From Aptenodytes patagonicus (lineage: Eukaryota; Chordata; Aves; Sphenisciformes; Spheniscidae), in the NCBI RefSeq assembly GCF_965638725.1, contig NC_134958.1, positions 16,681,464 to 16,745,463 on the forward strand: DNA of 64,000 nucleotides, read 5' to 3'. Below the pieces are notes generated by a model. It ran no database searches. It had not been told where the DNA came from and was given only the letters and a program-made list of their open reading frames with translations. This document shows positions 40,801 to 49,078 of the stretch, one piece after another (the first letter of the stretch is position 1; every line of letters begins with the position of its first letter). The position numbers and the translations under genes were made by a program.

Positions 40801-43800
40801 ACACAGAGACAGGCAAACGTGCACAGCAGATGCTAGACATATTTAGCTACTATCTAGCATGTACTATCATGAAAGCTATTTAAATTCACTCATTTTGCCT
40901 GAGGAAATCTGGCAGGTGAACTGGAACCTAGACTTTATAAGGACTAGAAAAAAAAAAATTGACAAAGCTACCTGAAGTTAGTCCCATCATTCTGCAATGG
41001 CAGCTAGAGAACTATATTTTATTGACATGTCCTCATCAAGAGGAAGTTATACCTCTCAGTAATGAAGCTGTCCATATCTTTTGTTTGCTGCTAGATTAAG
41101 CCAGACAGGAATGCATGTTTTCATGAGCTTTTCTTTAGTCTGTCTGTTTTTCTTTGCAATAAGTCCCATTTACTCTGAGTACCAGAGGTATTCCAAGGCA
41201 TAAGGAGATCTGAACAATAACCTTCACTTTTCAGCTTCAAGCCAGTAAGTGGTAGGAAGTTTGCTTTCCCTCTCAGTTCCGTCTCAGGTTACTTTGATCT
41301 GCTTAGAGTCACACTGCTCAAAAGTGGCACTTCAAGGTTCTGATATAGATAGTTTTCAGATGTTGGTGCAGTAAGTTGCCAAAAAGGCAGCATCCACAAA
41401 AATTAAAAAAAAAAACTTTTCCACACCGATACTCATCCACAACGGGCTACTGAAAGGCACACTTGGCTCATAATTTCATGTAACTAAAGTCAGATTGCGA
41501 CAAACACCTTTCAGAAACTGACTGTTTCTGTGAACTTATTCAAGACTGGTACCACTTCGAGGAAAATAACTGGGAATAAAAGGTATGTTAACAATTACAG
41601 TCAGAACAGCTGGACCTTCTGCAGGCAACAGGCTTAGTAGGTCTCAAGTCATACAAGTTGTGAATACATGATAAAATTTATGTACAGGTTTATCCATGCA
41701 GTGGCCATTGAAAATGTCAGTAGTGTAAGCAGCACTCACCAGAAATCTGGGTGCCTAACAACACAAATACTAATTTACCTTGGAATGATGGCACTCCTTT
41801 ATAAGCCACGCTCAATCCTTTTTCTGGCAACGGCAATTGCTACACACCATAAAATGCAACAGACTATTTACATAGAGAATGAATATTCTCCTTAGAAGTA
41901 GAAAATTTAGAACATCTTTAAAACGTTGGTTTACCATTATGCGTGTTTAGCTTTCATCTCATTTACAAGCCTTACAGTAGCATAAGCTTGTTCTACCTAT
42001 TCATGATCCTCTACATGAGAAATTCAGGCTACCTGAGTGCATACAGAATTATAGAAGACTGTATTTTAGACAAGCCTTAAACAAACTAGATATCTGCATT
42101 GGATGCAGATATCAAGTGACATACTCATAAAATTTTGGAAGAATTAGTGTTTGCATTTCTTCTGGTATTCCTGCTGAAACCCCCAACAGGGTTCTGTTGT
42201 ACCTGACGCTAAAGATTCATCAAAAACATGGGACAGGAGGCAAAAAGGATAAAGGGGAAAGAAAATCTTTACAATGGAATAAACTCTTCATAGCATCATT
42301 TAGTTAAGAGGTCTGCTGCAATTTGAATAGTATCATTTGCCACAATATTAACAAAAGTAAATTATCCTGTTACATTTCTGTATCCTTAAATGGTATCATA
42401 GGGTAACAAGAATATTTAACTCTTCTACAGTGTCTTCAGGATGCTGCTCTTAGTCATTCATGGTTTTTAGAAAGGATGTACTTCACAAAGTCAGATACTC
42501 TGTAGAGAATCACCGACTTGTTCGTAAGATTTGCCATCGTATGATTAAACATTCATAACACTTTCTATTGCATCTCATTAGAGATATCGCTCACCCCCAC
42601 CTTAATGAAATTATTGAGGAAGTGTTTGGCAAGATTACTTCTTCCTATCTGAGGCCACATGGAAGCCTTACCTACAGTTTGTTGTACACCGTTTATATCT
42701 CGCTTCAATACCGCATGGTATCTCATAACTTAAACGATGAAAACAACTTTCCAATACTGGAACCACCTATGCAAAGTGTTTCTAAGGTTCAGTCTGCATG
42801 TTATTTTTCCAGTGTTGATTACATCTTACAATATCTTAAATTTCTATCATCAATACTGAGATCAGGTATTTTAGCTTAACAATTCCCTCCCTCCCAAGAA
42901 AGATTCTTTTCTATACAACACCTACTCATTAACATGCAAGAAAGTCTAGTTTAAAGGGAATGTTCTCTTTACAAATAATTTAAATTAAATTTAAAATAAT
43001 TTAAATTATTTATAAGCTATAAAAAAGATGGCGGCAAACTTTTTAGCAGGGCCTGTTGTGACAGGACAAGGGGAAATGGCTTTAAACTAAAGAGGGGTAG
43101 ATTTAGACTAGATATAAGGAAGACTTTTTTGACACTGAGGGTGGTGAAACACTGGCCCAGGTTGCCCAGAGAGGTGGTGGATGCCCCATCCCTGGAAACA
43201 TTCAAGGTCAGGTTGGACGGGGCTCTGAGCAACCTGATCTAGTTGAAGATGTCCCTGCCCACGGCAGGGGGGTTGGACTAGATGACCTTTAGAGGTCCCT
43301 TCCAACCCAAACTAGTCTATGATTCTACAATTTACATACATCTTTCCTCAAAAGAGGAGAACATATTCACTTCCTTATAATGTACTCTATCTTGAGTAAA
43401 ACACTTGAGAAAGAGTAGGGTCTCAACAGTTGGTTTGATTGAACACCACTGGTCAGATACCTAGAAATAATAATAAATTAACATACCTACTTTGTGAGTC
43501 AATTAAGACAGACACGCCTTGAAACATTAAGAGGCCTAATTAGTTGTGCAACAGCACTGTGTGCAAGGGAACCGCCCCACCAAGAACATTTGGAGAAGTC
43601 ACTTTTCAATCTTTACTATTTTATTCAGCAACTGCAAGCCACTGAGAAGCAGCAACAAAGAAGCTACCTGCTTGCCTTAAAAAAAATAAAAGAATTTTAA
43701 AAAGCAGGTCAACAAAGCTCAGGAAAAAGATTCATTTAGAAAATTTATTCTGAAAAAAATTTATTTAGAAATAATTGAAAACTCAGGTTATTAAGATTAA

Positions 43801-46800
43801 AATCAAGGCATTTGTACTAGTACCCTGCAGATCATGTCACATATGTAACATGGCCATAAGACACCTATTTTCAGTGCAGTTGAGAATCCCTATCTTTCTC
43901 CAGCGACGATTCACTGGGCAGGAAAACTCTGATCTAACTCTGGACAAGCTTGCTGCACAGCACAGTGTTTCAGAAATCAAATCACAGAACTATAGTAATG
44001 GATGTTAACAACTCAGACAGAAGAAGAAATAATGAACTGGCAGTTTGTTAAATAGTTATTTTAATATTCCTGAAGGACAGATGACATCATGACAGATTAT
44101 TTCCTCTACTCTCCTTTTGAAGGCCAACAGTGTACAAGTTAGTTTTGTTGGGTTTTTTAAGTAACTAAACAGTTTTAATAAAGAAGTCAAAATTATTTGG
44201 GCAATAGTATAAGCCAGCCACTGTCAATTGTCAGCATTTGATCTAAGAAACAGTATTGTCAAATTGAAAATTCAGTCGAAAACTAGAGGGGTACTTAAGA
44301 CACAAAGTAATAGGTGTCTAACTGGCCTTAGAAACTTGAAGAGCAGCAAATAAACATCTTTGCTCACATTAATACTCTGAGGTTAATATAAATTAGCCTA
44401 AAATCTGTTCTTCATCCACACTAATTCCAAAACTTGGCAGAAAAGTAACTTTCAATCACCAAGTTATGATGTATCAATATGCTACAATATTTTTGACTGC
44501 AGATACTTCAAAGGAATGCTCACATCGGAAACATTTGAAAAATGTTTCATACTAGCAGTAAAGTAACTTCCTCTAGATACCAGAATAAGCAGCAGAATGT
44601 TCAGGCTTGAAAAGAAAAGCTTTTTCCAAAAACTGTCATCTTTTTACAAAAAGAGAAATTTGTCCATAGCTACTGAATTCCCAGGTGGAGCAGCACAGCT
44701 GAGGCAATTAAAGATGGAGCACTTGGTAACTGTTCCATCTTTAAGCTTTCAAACGTTAATTGGCAAAACCAGCTGACCTCACCTGTAGAGCTCTTCTTTA
44801 CCCCAAATATTTAATTAAATTAGCTTCTGGAAGAAGTGTTAGATTTTGACTAACTTTGCATACAGGATTGATCAAGGATTCTTGCTGGATTACAGAATCC
44901 TTCTGCAAGCATTCTTTAAGTTGTGATGCAAAATCCTCCAATTATACGCTTTCCCGATGAAGATCCACATGGCTCCCTCTATGTTCGCTCAACTTTGGGC
45001 AAGTCAGTAAATGCCTTATTTTAAATATGACTCCTTTTTCATACAATATCTTATGCTGCAGAACTTGGTATGGGACACTGGCGAGCTGCTGTTTGTTTTA
45101 AGAGAGAAAGAAGGTCTACATTCAAACCAGTTTAGTCAAGGCCTTATTCTTCTACTCAGTGTTTTACAGATGTTTCTTTCCTATCTCATAGCAAGTTGGC
45201 TTTGTATCATCATTGTCAAAAGCTTGTCACAGTCCAGTAAAAAACTGCAGTATATACTCAGTTGATAAATCAATTTATCAGGCCATTACAAAATCCTGTT
45301 CTATGAAAGTAAGTCCCACTCTTAGCCTCATTCCTTTTCTTCTCCATTTTTGTCAACATACACACAAAAAAAGCAATGAGAGGGAAAACAAATATATCAC
45401 TCCCACACACACACTATTCCCCCTCTAATTCAGCCTGCATCAATATTCCAGATCAAGTTTTTCTAACAGACAGTGCTAGGGAATTAGACATCTCACTTCT
45501 TCCACAGACCTTAAGAGTTGCAGTAGAACTGGCTACATTCAGATCTAAAACCAATAGCCATCTGACATAGTTTGTGATTTTTCGGAAGAGAAACCTCCTT
45601 CCTCCCTCCCATTCACCTCTCTCTGGCTGCTGTGAGAAGGTTTATCTGTTACTCCAACTCCCTGGCCTTTTCTGAGGCTGTATTTTCTTTGTAAACAAAT
45701 ATCTAATATTCCTACCCTCCTTTGCACAGCAATAACAGCATGGGGAAAAAAATACTATAGGACTAGTAGTGCTGTTAATTTTACCGCTGGACAGCAGAAA
45801 AATAATTAAAGACCCATTAGCATTAGTCTGAAGCTGTGGGGTGGAAGGGAAGCAAGCATTAGCAAAAGGCCTAGAGTGATCTGTCTGCAAAATCAGTAAA
45901 GGAGGCAACACTACTCATAGTGTACAAGCACAAGGAGGATCAAGATAGTTAATTTTAAATGAAAATTCAGTCCTACTGAATTCAGTTGATGGGCGTGCAT
46001 CTCCCACGTGCCGTTGAAAGTTTCCTAGTGACACATTAGGGAATGGATTTTTGAAGTGTTAGATTTCCAAGTTTTGAGGGATACTTTCTGGTTACTAGTA
46101 ACATACTTCAGCAGAAAGCACCAGAGAGGGAGATAACATTAGAATCAGCAGTTATCACATACAAGGAATAGTTAAAAAGAAAGAATATATTCTTTCTTAC
46201 AGTTACAAGTAAGCCAATAAGATCAAAAAAGATTTTCCCTAGATGAATTAGTGAGTTTTTCTTGTTCCACACTTGAAGATTAATACAGCCTGAACCTCTC
46301 GTACTTTTGGTACAAAATTTGCTCATAAGACTTTTGTAATCCAAAAAGTAACGAGGAAAAACTCTTGAGCTTGCAAAGTGAGCAGATGAGAACTTCATGA
46401 AGGTCGTATTTTACTTTGAGGTCTACCAAGAACATACATGCCACACGTATGCCTTATGATTCAATTCCACAGCAGAGGTGGCAGGGAACAGCTACTGAAG
46501 CCCTGCTTCAGGCAGCAGCATCACTAACAGGCAAACTACCTTTGCAGAAGCAAAATAGTGTAACTAAACAAGAAGCTGGTTCAAGAACATTATGCACATC
46601 ATGATATTAGTTTGGAGAATAGGAGGATGAAAAGCAGCAGATAAGAGAAGCATTCACCACAGCAGAACAAGTAGCCATTCAGATCTCTACATGAAAAATT
46701 GTGGATGCATTTCCTTATTTAGTTTCCATGTAGTTTTCTTAAGCATCAGTTACCTTTCCAGAGTAGGGATTAAAGTAATGTCATAGAAGAAAATGAAACC

Positions 46801-48964
46801 ACATTGTGAAACAGTTTATTTCCTTTCACTTTTCTAGTGTGTCAAAAGTACAGATAAGTTATTCAAACTTTCTAAGCAGACAGATTTTAAATTCCCCATT
46901 CACAGCACCATACAAAAGCATGAATAATCACTTCCACCACAAAACTCAGCCTAAGACAAGTAACAGTGGTATAAGATTGATCATTTCCAAAACAGGTATC
47001 TATAGCACATGTATGAACATTCTTAGCATGTATGTTCAATGAAGAATGCTATGCATAAAACAGACATTTCCTTTCCCAGTATTACTTGATTATGGACGCT
47101 CCCAGAACAACAGAACACAGAAACCCAAACGAAAATCCCCCAAACTCACAAAACAGTATTTAAATACTTATGCAAAAGAAAACAGAACCGACACAATCAC
47201 CGCCAAACAGATCAGTACAGAATCTAAGTAATTATTTTTCACAACAGAAAAACTAAAATCTCTTAATTAGACATTTCACAGTGAGCCTTCAGAGCCCATT
47301 CAGGAAATCTGTATTTATAAATCCTGTCTTCAGTAAAAAGTATGCTGAACCCACACAACACAGTCCTCTTCAGGCAGTGACCCCCTACCACATCACTAGC
47401 CTAGGTCCAGCACCTTCTCATGGCTAAACAACCTCTTAGTTCTCCCTCTGCTGTTGCACACATACTCTCAGACATTACAGAGTGTCCCCAGCACCAGAGC
47501 TGCACAGCAGTTCCTATACCCGCTTTGCGCCTGTAACACTCCATGTTCAGGATCTCTGTTAACACAGCATGTTCCAAAAAAACTCACAGATCATCTACAC
47601 TGCCTCAGCACACGCAGAACAAGTCTCCAGGATCTGCGGACAGTACAGCCACTACCTTGTAACACATCTCTTAACCCACTCATTTTCCATATATATCCAG
47701 CATCCCTAGATATTGCCTATATACAGTGACTGAAAACAGATGAGTAAGCCCAAAGATGTCTTACATGACAGAAGTCATAAACAGTAAAGTCACAACTGTA
47801 TCCAAACTACAGGCCACAGTTCCACGCACCCTCTTTAAGGTGATATATGCAACAAAAACTGTTTAAGAATGTAATGTATATCAATAGATCTTAACCTTTG
47901 CCTTTAGTTGGTTTCTTGGTGGGTGTGTCAGCCGAGACAGTTATTTCAATATTATCTGGATCCCCTCCTTCCTCTTCAATAGCCTAAATGAGACAAAAAA
48001 TACAATTTTTAACGGATTTCAGTGGGAAGCTAGATGATTTGACTTCAGAAGTCAGTGAGCCAAACAATTTTTTTTTTCCCCATCTCAAAAATATTTTATA
48101 AAATACTTTGGGTTAAACCTTTCACTTGAAGCTGGAGGAGAGGGAGGGAACACTAACGATAACACCAAGAGTTTAAGCTGTTAAAATTACATTTTCAAAG
48201 CACAGCTTATCAAGGGTCAGCACATTTCTCTTTGGAAACATAACACTAGAAGGCCACTACGACATCCACGATGACATTAAGGGCAGCACAAAAACAGGAG
48301 GGAGGGAAGCACAGAAACCCTACAGCAACAGCCAGCCCCGGGGCTCGCCCCGGCGGCCGCGGAACGAGCTCCAGCGCCCGGGGCGGCGGGCGGGCCGCAA
48401 GGCCGCGGGACGAGCTCCGCCGACCGGCCAGGGCTCTGCCAGCCGGGACACCGAGCCCGGCCCGGCCCGGCCCGGCCGGGCCGCCGCCCCCCACCGCGGT
48501 GGCCGAGACAGGAGTGCCGCCCTGCCGGCGCTGCCGAGGCCGCGCGCCGCCGCCGGGGCTTCCCGGTCACGGCAGACCCTCGCCCCTCCACCGACACCGG
48601 CGGCGGCGCAGGGAGAGGTCCCGCCCCCCACACCGGGGGCAGCCGGCGGGGCCGCGAGGGCCCCGCCCCCAGAGCCGGGAGGCCGGCGGCGGCGAGCCGG
48701 GCCCCTCGGCGGGTCGGGTCGGGCAGGGCAGGGCCGGCCCGGCCCCCGCGGCCTGTGCCGGCCTCTCACCTGCTTGAGCCGGGAGATGAGCACGGTCTTC
48801 ACCCCAGTGATGTCCAGGTTGCGCCGCTTCAGTTCCGACTTGAGATCGATGACCCGCAGGTCGGTGATCTTCTTGCTCTCAGTAGGGGGCAGCGCCACCG
48901 CTGCCGGGGCGGCGGGTGCCGTGGGAGCCCCCGCGGCGGCGGGAGACGAGGCGGCGGCGGCCAT
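22754..48964 (-). CDS. SLTM: SLTM, SAFB-like transcription modulator (complete, 21 exons)
   Basis: SLTM is a nuclear DNA/RNA-binding protein of the scaffold attachment factor B family that represses transcription broadly and can promote apoptosis (family knowledge). I threaded 21 coding exons with consensus AG/GT borders; summed they give 3117 bases, exactly 1038 codons plus TAA, close to the mammalian length of about 1034. Domains in order: Ala/Pro-rich start; SAP DNA-binding helix pair at about 33-67; acidic Glu/Asp-rich region 95-360; Ser-rich linker; RRM about 391-468 with LWVSGL and CYGIVTM as RNP2 and RNP1; Lys/Glu-rich linker; Arg/Glu charged helix about 610-740; Arg/Asp and Gly-rich tail ending [12 protein letters not shown]. 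Exon 1 lies in a CpG island. The intron sequences and a CR1 insertion do not interrupt the frame. Confidence 0.96.
23224..23381 (-). CDS. SLTM: SLTM exon 20
   Basis: Residues about 951-1003: [20 protein letters not shown], then a Gly-rich stretch with [13 protein letters not shown]. Acceptor CACTAG/CAC, donor AAG/GTACAA. Confidence 0.93.
23475..23492. repeat. (TA)n microsatellite
   Basis: TA dinucleotide run in SLTM intron 19, about 90 bases upstream of exon 20. Confidence 0.9.
24163..24301 (-). CDS. SLTM: SLTM exon 19
   Basis: Residues about 904-950: [20 protein letters not shown], then [16 protein letters not shown]. Arg/Gly/Ser-rich tail. Acceptor TTACAG/A, donor CAA/GTGAGT. Confidence 0.93.
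24657..24674 (+). other. G-quadruplex-type motif
   Basis: G8-T-G4-T-G4 in SLTM intron 18, on the strand opposite to SLTM. Confidence 0.85.
24774..25088 (-). CDS. SLTM: SLTM exon 18
   Basis: 315 bases, residues about 799-904. Encodes [20 protein letters not shown], then [17 protein letters not shown] and [20 protein letters not shown]. Arg/Glu/Asp-rich and conserved in SLTM. Acceptor CTCAG/G, donor CAG/GTAAAT. Confidence 0.94.
25985..26155 (-). CDS. SLTM: SLTM exon 17
   Basis: 171 bases, residues about 742-799, carrying [19 protein letters not shown] and [19 protein letters not shown]. Acceptor TTGAAG/G, donor ATAG/GTAAGT. Confidence 0.94.
27298..27422 (-). CDS. SLTM: SLTM exon 16: end of charged helix
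   Basis: 125 bases, residues about 701-742: [20 protein letters not shown] followed by [17 protein letters not shown]. Heptad-free but strongly helical charged region, with a probable nuclear targeting cluster KRPR. Acceptor GGTAG/G, donor CAG/GTAAAC. Confidence 0.94.
28019..28193 (-). CDS. SLTM: SLTM exon 15: Arg/Glu repeat helix
   Basis: 175 bases, residues about 642-700, almost entirely ER/RE-type repeats such as [17 protein letters not shown] and [18 protein letters not shown]. Predicted long single alpha-helix. Acceptor TTTAG/G, donor CAG/GTGTGC. A poly-A run at 28209-28227 sits just outside the acceptor. Confidence 0.94.
29273..29436 (-). CDS. SLTM: SLTM exon 14
   Basis: 164 bases, residues about 588-642, including [20 protein letters not shown] and [15 protein letters not shown], the conserved entry to the charged helix. 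Acceptor CTATAG/C, donor AAG/GTAGTA. Confidence 0.92.
29660..29751 (-). CDS. SLTM: SLTM exon 13
   Basis: 92 bases, residues about 557-587: [19 protein letters not shown] followed by TVRRGRFDK. The VVLDQTKGD motif is typical of SAFB/SLTM proteins. Acceptor ACTAG/G, donor AAA/GTAAGT. A purine tract and a short CA repeat lie in the adjacent upstream intron (29760-29818). Confidence 0.93.
30097..30257 (-). CDS. SLTM: SLTM exon 12: Lys/Glu-rich linker
   Basis: 161 bases, residues about 503-557, low-complexity [17 protein letters not shown], then [16 protein letters not shown] and KKTEEKKRI. Acceptor CCTAACAAG/A, with its branch-like CTAAC very close; donor AA/GTATGC. Confidence 0.92.
30346..30455 (-). 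CDS. SLTM: SLTM exon 11
   Basis: 110 bases, residues about 467-503: [19 protein letters not shown], then [15 protein letters not shown]. It follows the RRM directly. Acceptor TATAG/G, donor AA/GTAAGA. Confidence 0.92.
30541..30690 (-). CDS. SLTM: SLTM exon 10: second half of RRM
   Basis: 150 bases, residues 417-466. Contains [19 protein letters not shown] and CYGIVTM (RNP1-like), then [19 protein letters not shown], the second RRM helix and last strand. Donor AAA/GTAGGT chosen because the frame must stay in phase 0 for exon 11. Confidence 0.95.
30691..32291 (-). other. SLTM: SLTM intron 9
   Basis: 1.6-kb intron splitting the RRM between its RNP2 and RNP1 strands. AT-rich, no gene recognised. 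Confidence 0.85.
32292..32410 (-). CDS. SLTM: SLTM exon 9: first half of RRM
   Basis: 119 bases, residues about 377-416. A Ser/Gly linker, then [19 protein letters not shown] and LFGKYGK, the first strand (RNP2) and first helix of the RRM. Acceptor TTTCAG/G, donor AAG/GTATTT. Confidence 0.95.
32411..34400 (-). other. SLTM: SLTM intron 8
   Basis: 2-kb AT-rich intron. It contains a C-rich run at 33036-33058 and a short direct repeat (TATCTTGATAA) near 33383-33414. No gene recognised. Confidence 0.8.
34401..34450 (-). CDS. SLTM: SLTM exon 8 (50-bp micro-exon)
   Basis: Residues about 360-377: [16 protein letters not shown]. Short Ser/Lys-rich exon with acceptor CTCTAG/C and donor AAAG/GTAACT. 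Its length and phase (2 in, 1 out) fit the flanking exons exactly. Confidence 0.9.
35008..35476 (-). CDS. SLTM: SLTM exon 7: acidic region
   Basis: 469 bases, the largest exon, residues about 204-360. Includes [56 protein letters not shown] and [14 protein letters not shown], all hallmarks of SLTM. Acceptor CTTAG/A, donor AG/GTTTGT. Confidence 0.95.
35477..36845 (-). other. SLTM: SLTM intron 6
   Basis: 1.4-kb intron. A near-duplicated ACTCTTA(A/G)GAGT unit lies near 36645-36675. No gene recognised. Confidence 0.8.
36846..36873 (-). CDS. SLTM: SLTM exon 6 (28-bp micro-exon)
   Basis: Encodes DGEDEENEK, residues 195-204. Acceptor CTTGCAG/G, donor AAAG/GTATGT. Small but required to keep the frame and matching the acidic run in known SLTM. 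Confidence 0.88.
37725..37746 (+). repeat. 22-base poly-G run
   Basis: Uninterrupted G22 on the plus strand, inside SLTM intron 5, so C22 in the SLTM transcript. It lies about 150 bases downstream of exon 5 in the SLTM direction. Confidence 0.95.
37897..37944 (-). CDS. SLTM: SLTM exon 5 (48 bp)
   Basis: Sixteen codons, residues 179-194: [16 protein letters not shown]. Acceptor CTCATAG/G, donor CAT/GTAAGT. The exon is a multiple of three, so skipping it would not shift the frame. Confidence 0.88.
38387..38572 (-). CDS. SLTM: SLTM exon 4
   Basis: 186 bases, residues 117-178: [20 protein letters not shown], then [19 protein letters not shown]. Acidic. The acceptor CACCAAAAG/G is purine-rich just before the AG, so this is the weakest splice site in the gene, but it is the one that keeps the frame. 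Confidence 0.9.
38876..38940 (-). CDS. SLTM: SLTM exon 3 (65 bp)
   Basis: Residues about 95-116: [19 protein letters not shown] followed by VK. Acceptor GTTTCAG/G, donor AAG/GTAATA. Phase 1 in, 0 out. Confidence 0.92.
39321..39512 (-). mobile_element. Old CR1 LINE fragment
   Basis: Reads as a diverged reverse-complement CR1 3' region: TTAGGTTAGAAGGGACCTCT, AAAGGTCATCTAATTC and CCAATCTCCTGCTC are recognisable, then a degraded match to the leucine-rich end. It carries many substitutions, so it is an ancient copy. Confidence 0.8.
43030..43328 (+). mobile_element. CR1 LINE 3' end (avian)
   Basis: About 300 bases of a 5'-truncated CR1 in plus orientation, antisense to SLTM. Diagnostic parts are TTTAGACTAGATATAAGGAA, GGTTGCCCAGAGAGGTGGTG, CATCCCTGGAAACATTCAAG, TTGGACTAGATGACCTTTAG and the terminal TCTATGATTCTAC. 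Low divergence from the consensus I remember suggests a relatively recent insertion. CR1 lacks a poly-A tail and ends in a short octamer-like repeat (family knowledge). Confidence 0.95.
44708..44744 (+). repeat. 14-bp stem hairpin, 9-base loop
   Basis: TTAAAGATGGAGCA pairs with TGTTCCATCTTTAA (one G-T wobble) around the loop CTTGGTAAC. It is in SLTM intron 2. Confidence 0.85.
47896..47983 (-). CDS. SLTM: SLTM exon 2
   Basis: 88 bases, residues about 66-95: [20 protein letters not shown] followed by PTKKPTKGK. It completes the SAP domain's last helix. Acceptor ATTTAG/G, donor AAAG/GTTAAG. Confidence 0.94.
48770..48964 (-). CDS. SLTM: SLTM exon 1: start codon and SAP domain
   Basis: 195 coding bases, residues 1-65. 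[12 protein letters not shown] begins the Ala/Pro-rich head; [19 protein letters not shown] and [13 protein letters not shown] form the SAP helices that bind scaffold/matrix-attachment DNA in this family. This ATG was chosen because MAAA is the family start and the frame upstream is GC-rich 5' UTR. Donor CAG/GTGAGA. Confidence 0.95.
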
Positions 48965-49065
48965 TTTAGGGCGACTGAGCGCGGCAGCTGCACGCACAAT
49001 GAAACCCCCCCGCCCGGCCGGGCCGCCGAGTACCCGGATGGAGGCCGCGGCCGACCTGCAGGCAC

Positions 49066-49078
49066 GGCGCAGGCGCAC
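49066..49078 (-). promoter_or_regulatory. NRF1-like site upstream of SLTM start
   Basis: GTGCGCCTGCGCC on the SLTM strand, one half-site variation from the palindromic TGCGCATGCGC NRF1 consensus, about 100 bases upstream of the ATG. Confidence 0.45.

Larger units (their letters stand above)
38941..47895 (-). other. SLTM: SLTM intron 2 (9 kb, largest intron)
   Basis: AT-rich intron carrying an old CR1 fragment (39321-39512, same strand as SLTM), a younger CR1 3' end (43030-43328, opposite strand) and a 14-bp stem hairpin at 44708-44744. Several open frames of 60-103 codons occur (for example 42568-42879), none with a recognisable domain. Confidence 0.8.

Noticed and set aside
42568-42879. 103-codon open frame in SLTM intron 2
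   Set aside because: No motif or homologue recognised and no supporting splice or promoter signals.
44990-45016. TTTGGGCAAGTCAGTAAATG resembling the MIR SINE core
   Set aside because: Match is only about 25 bases with no flanking SINE structure visible; not enough to annotate.
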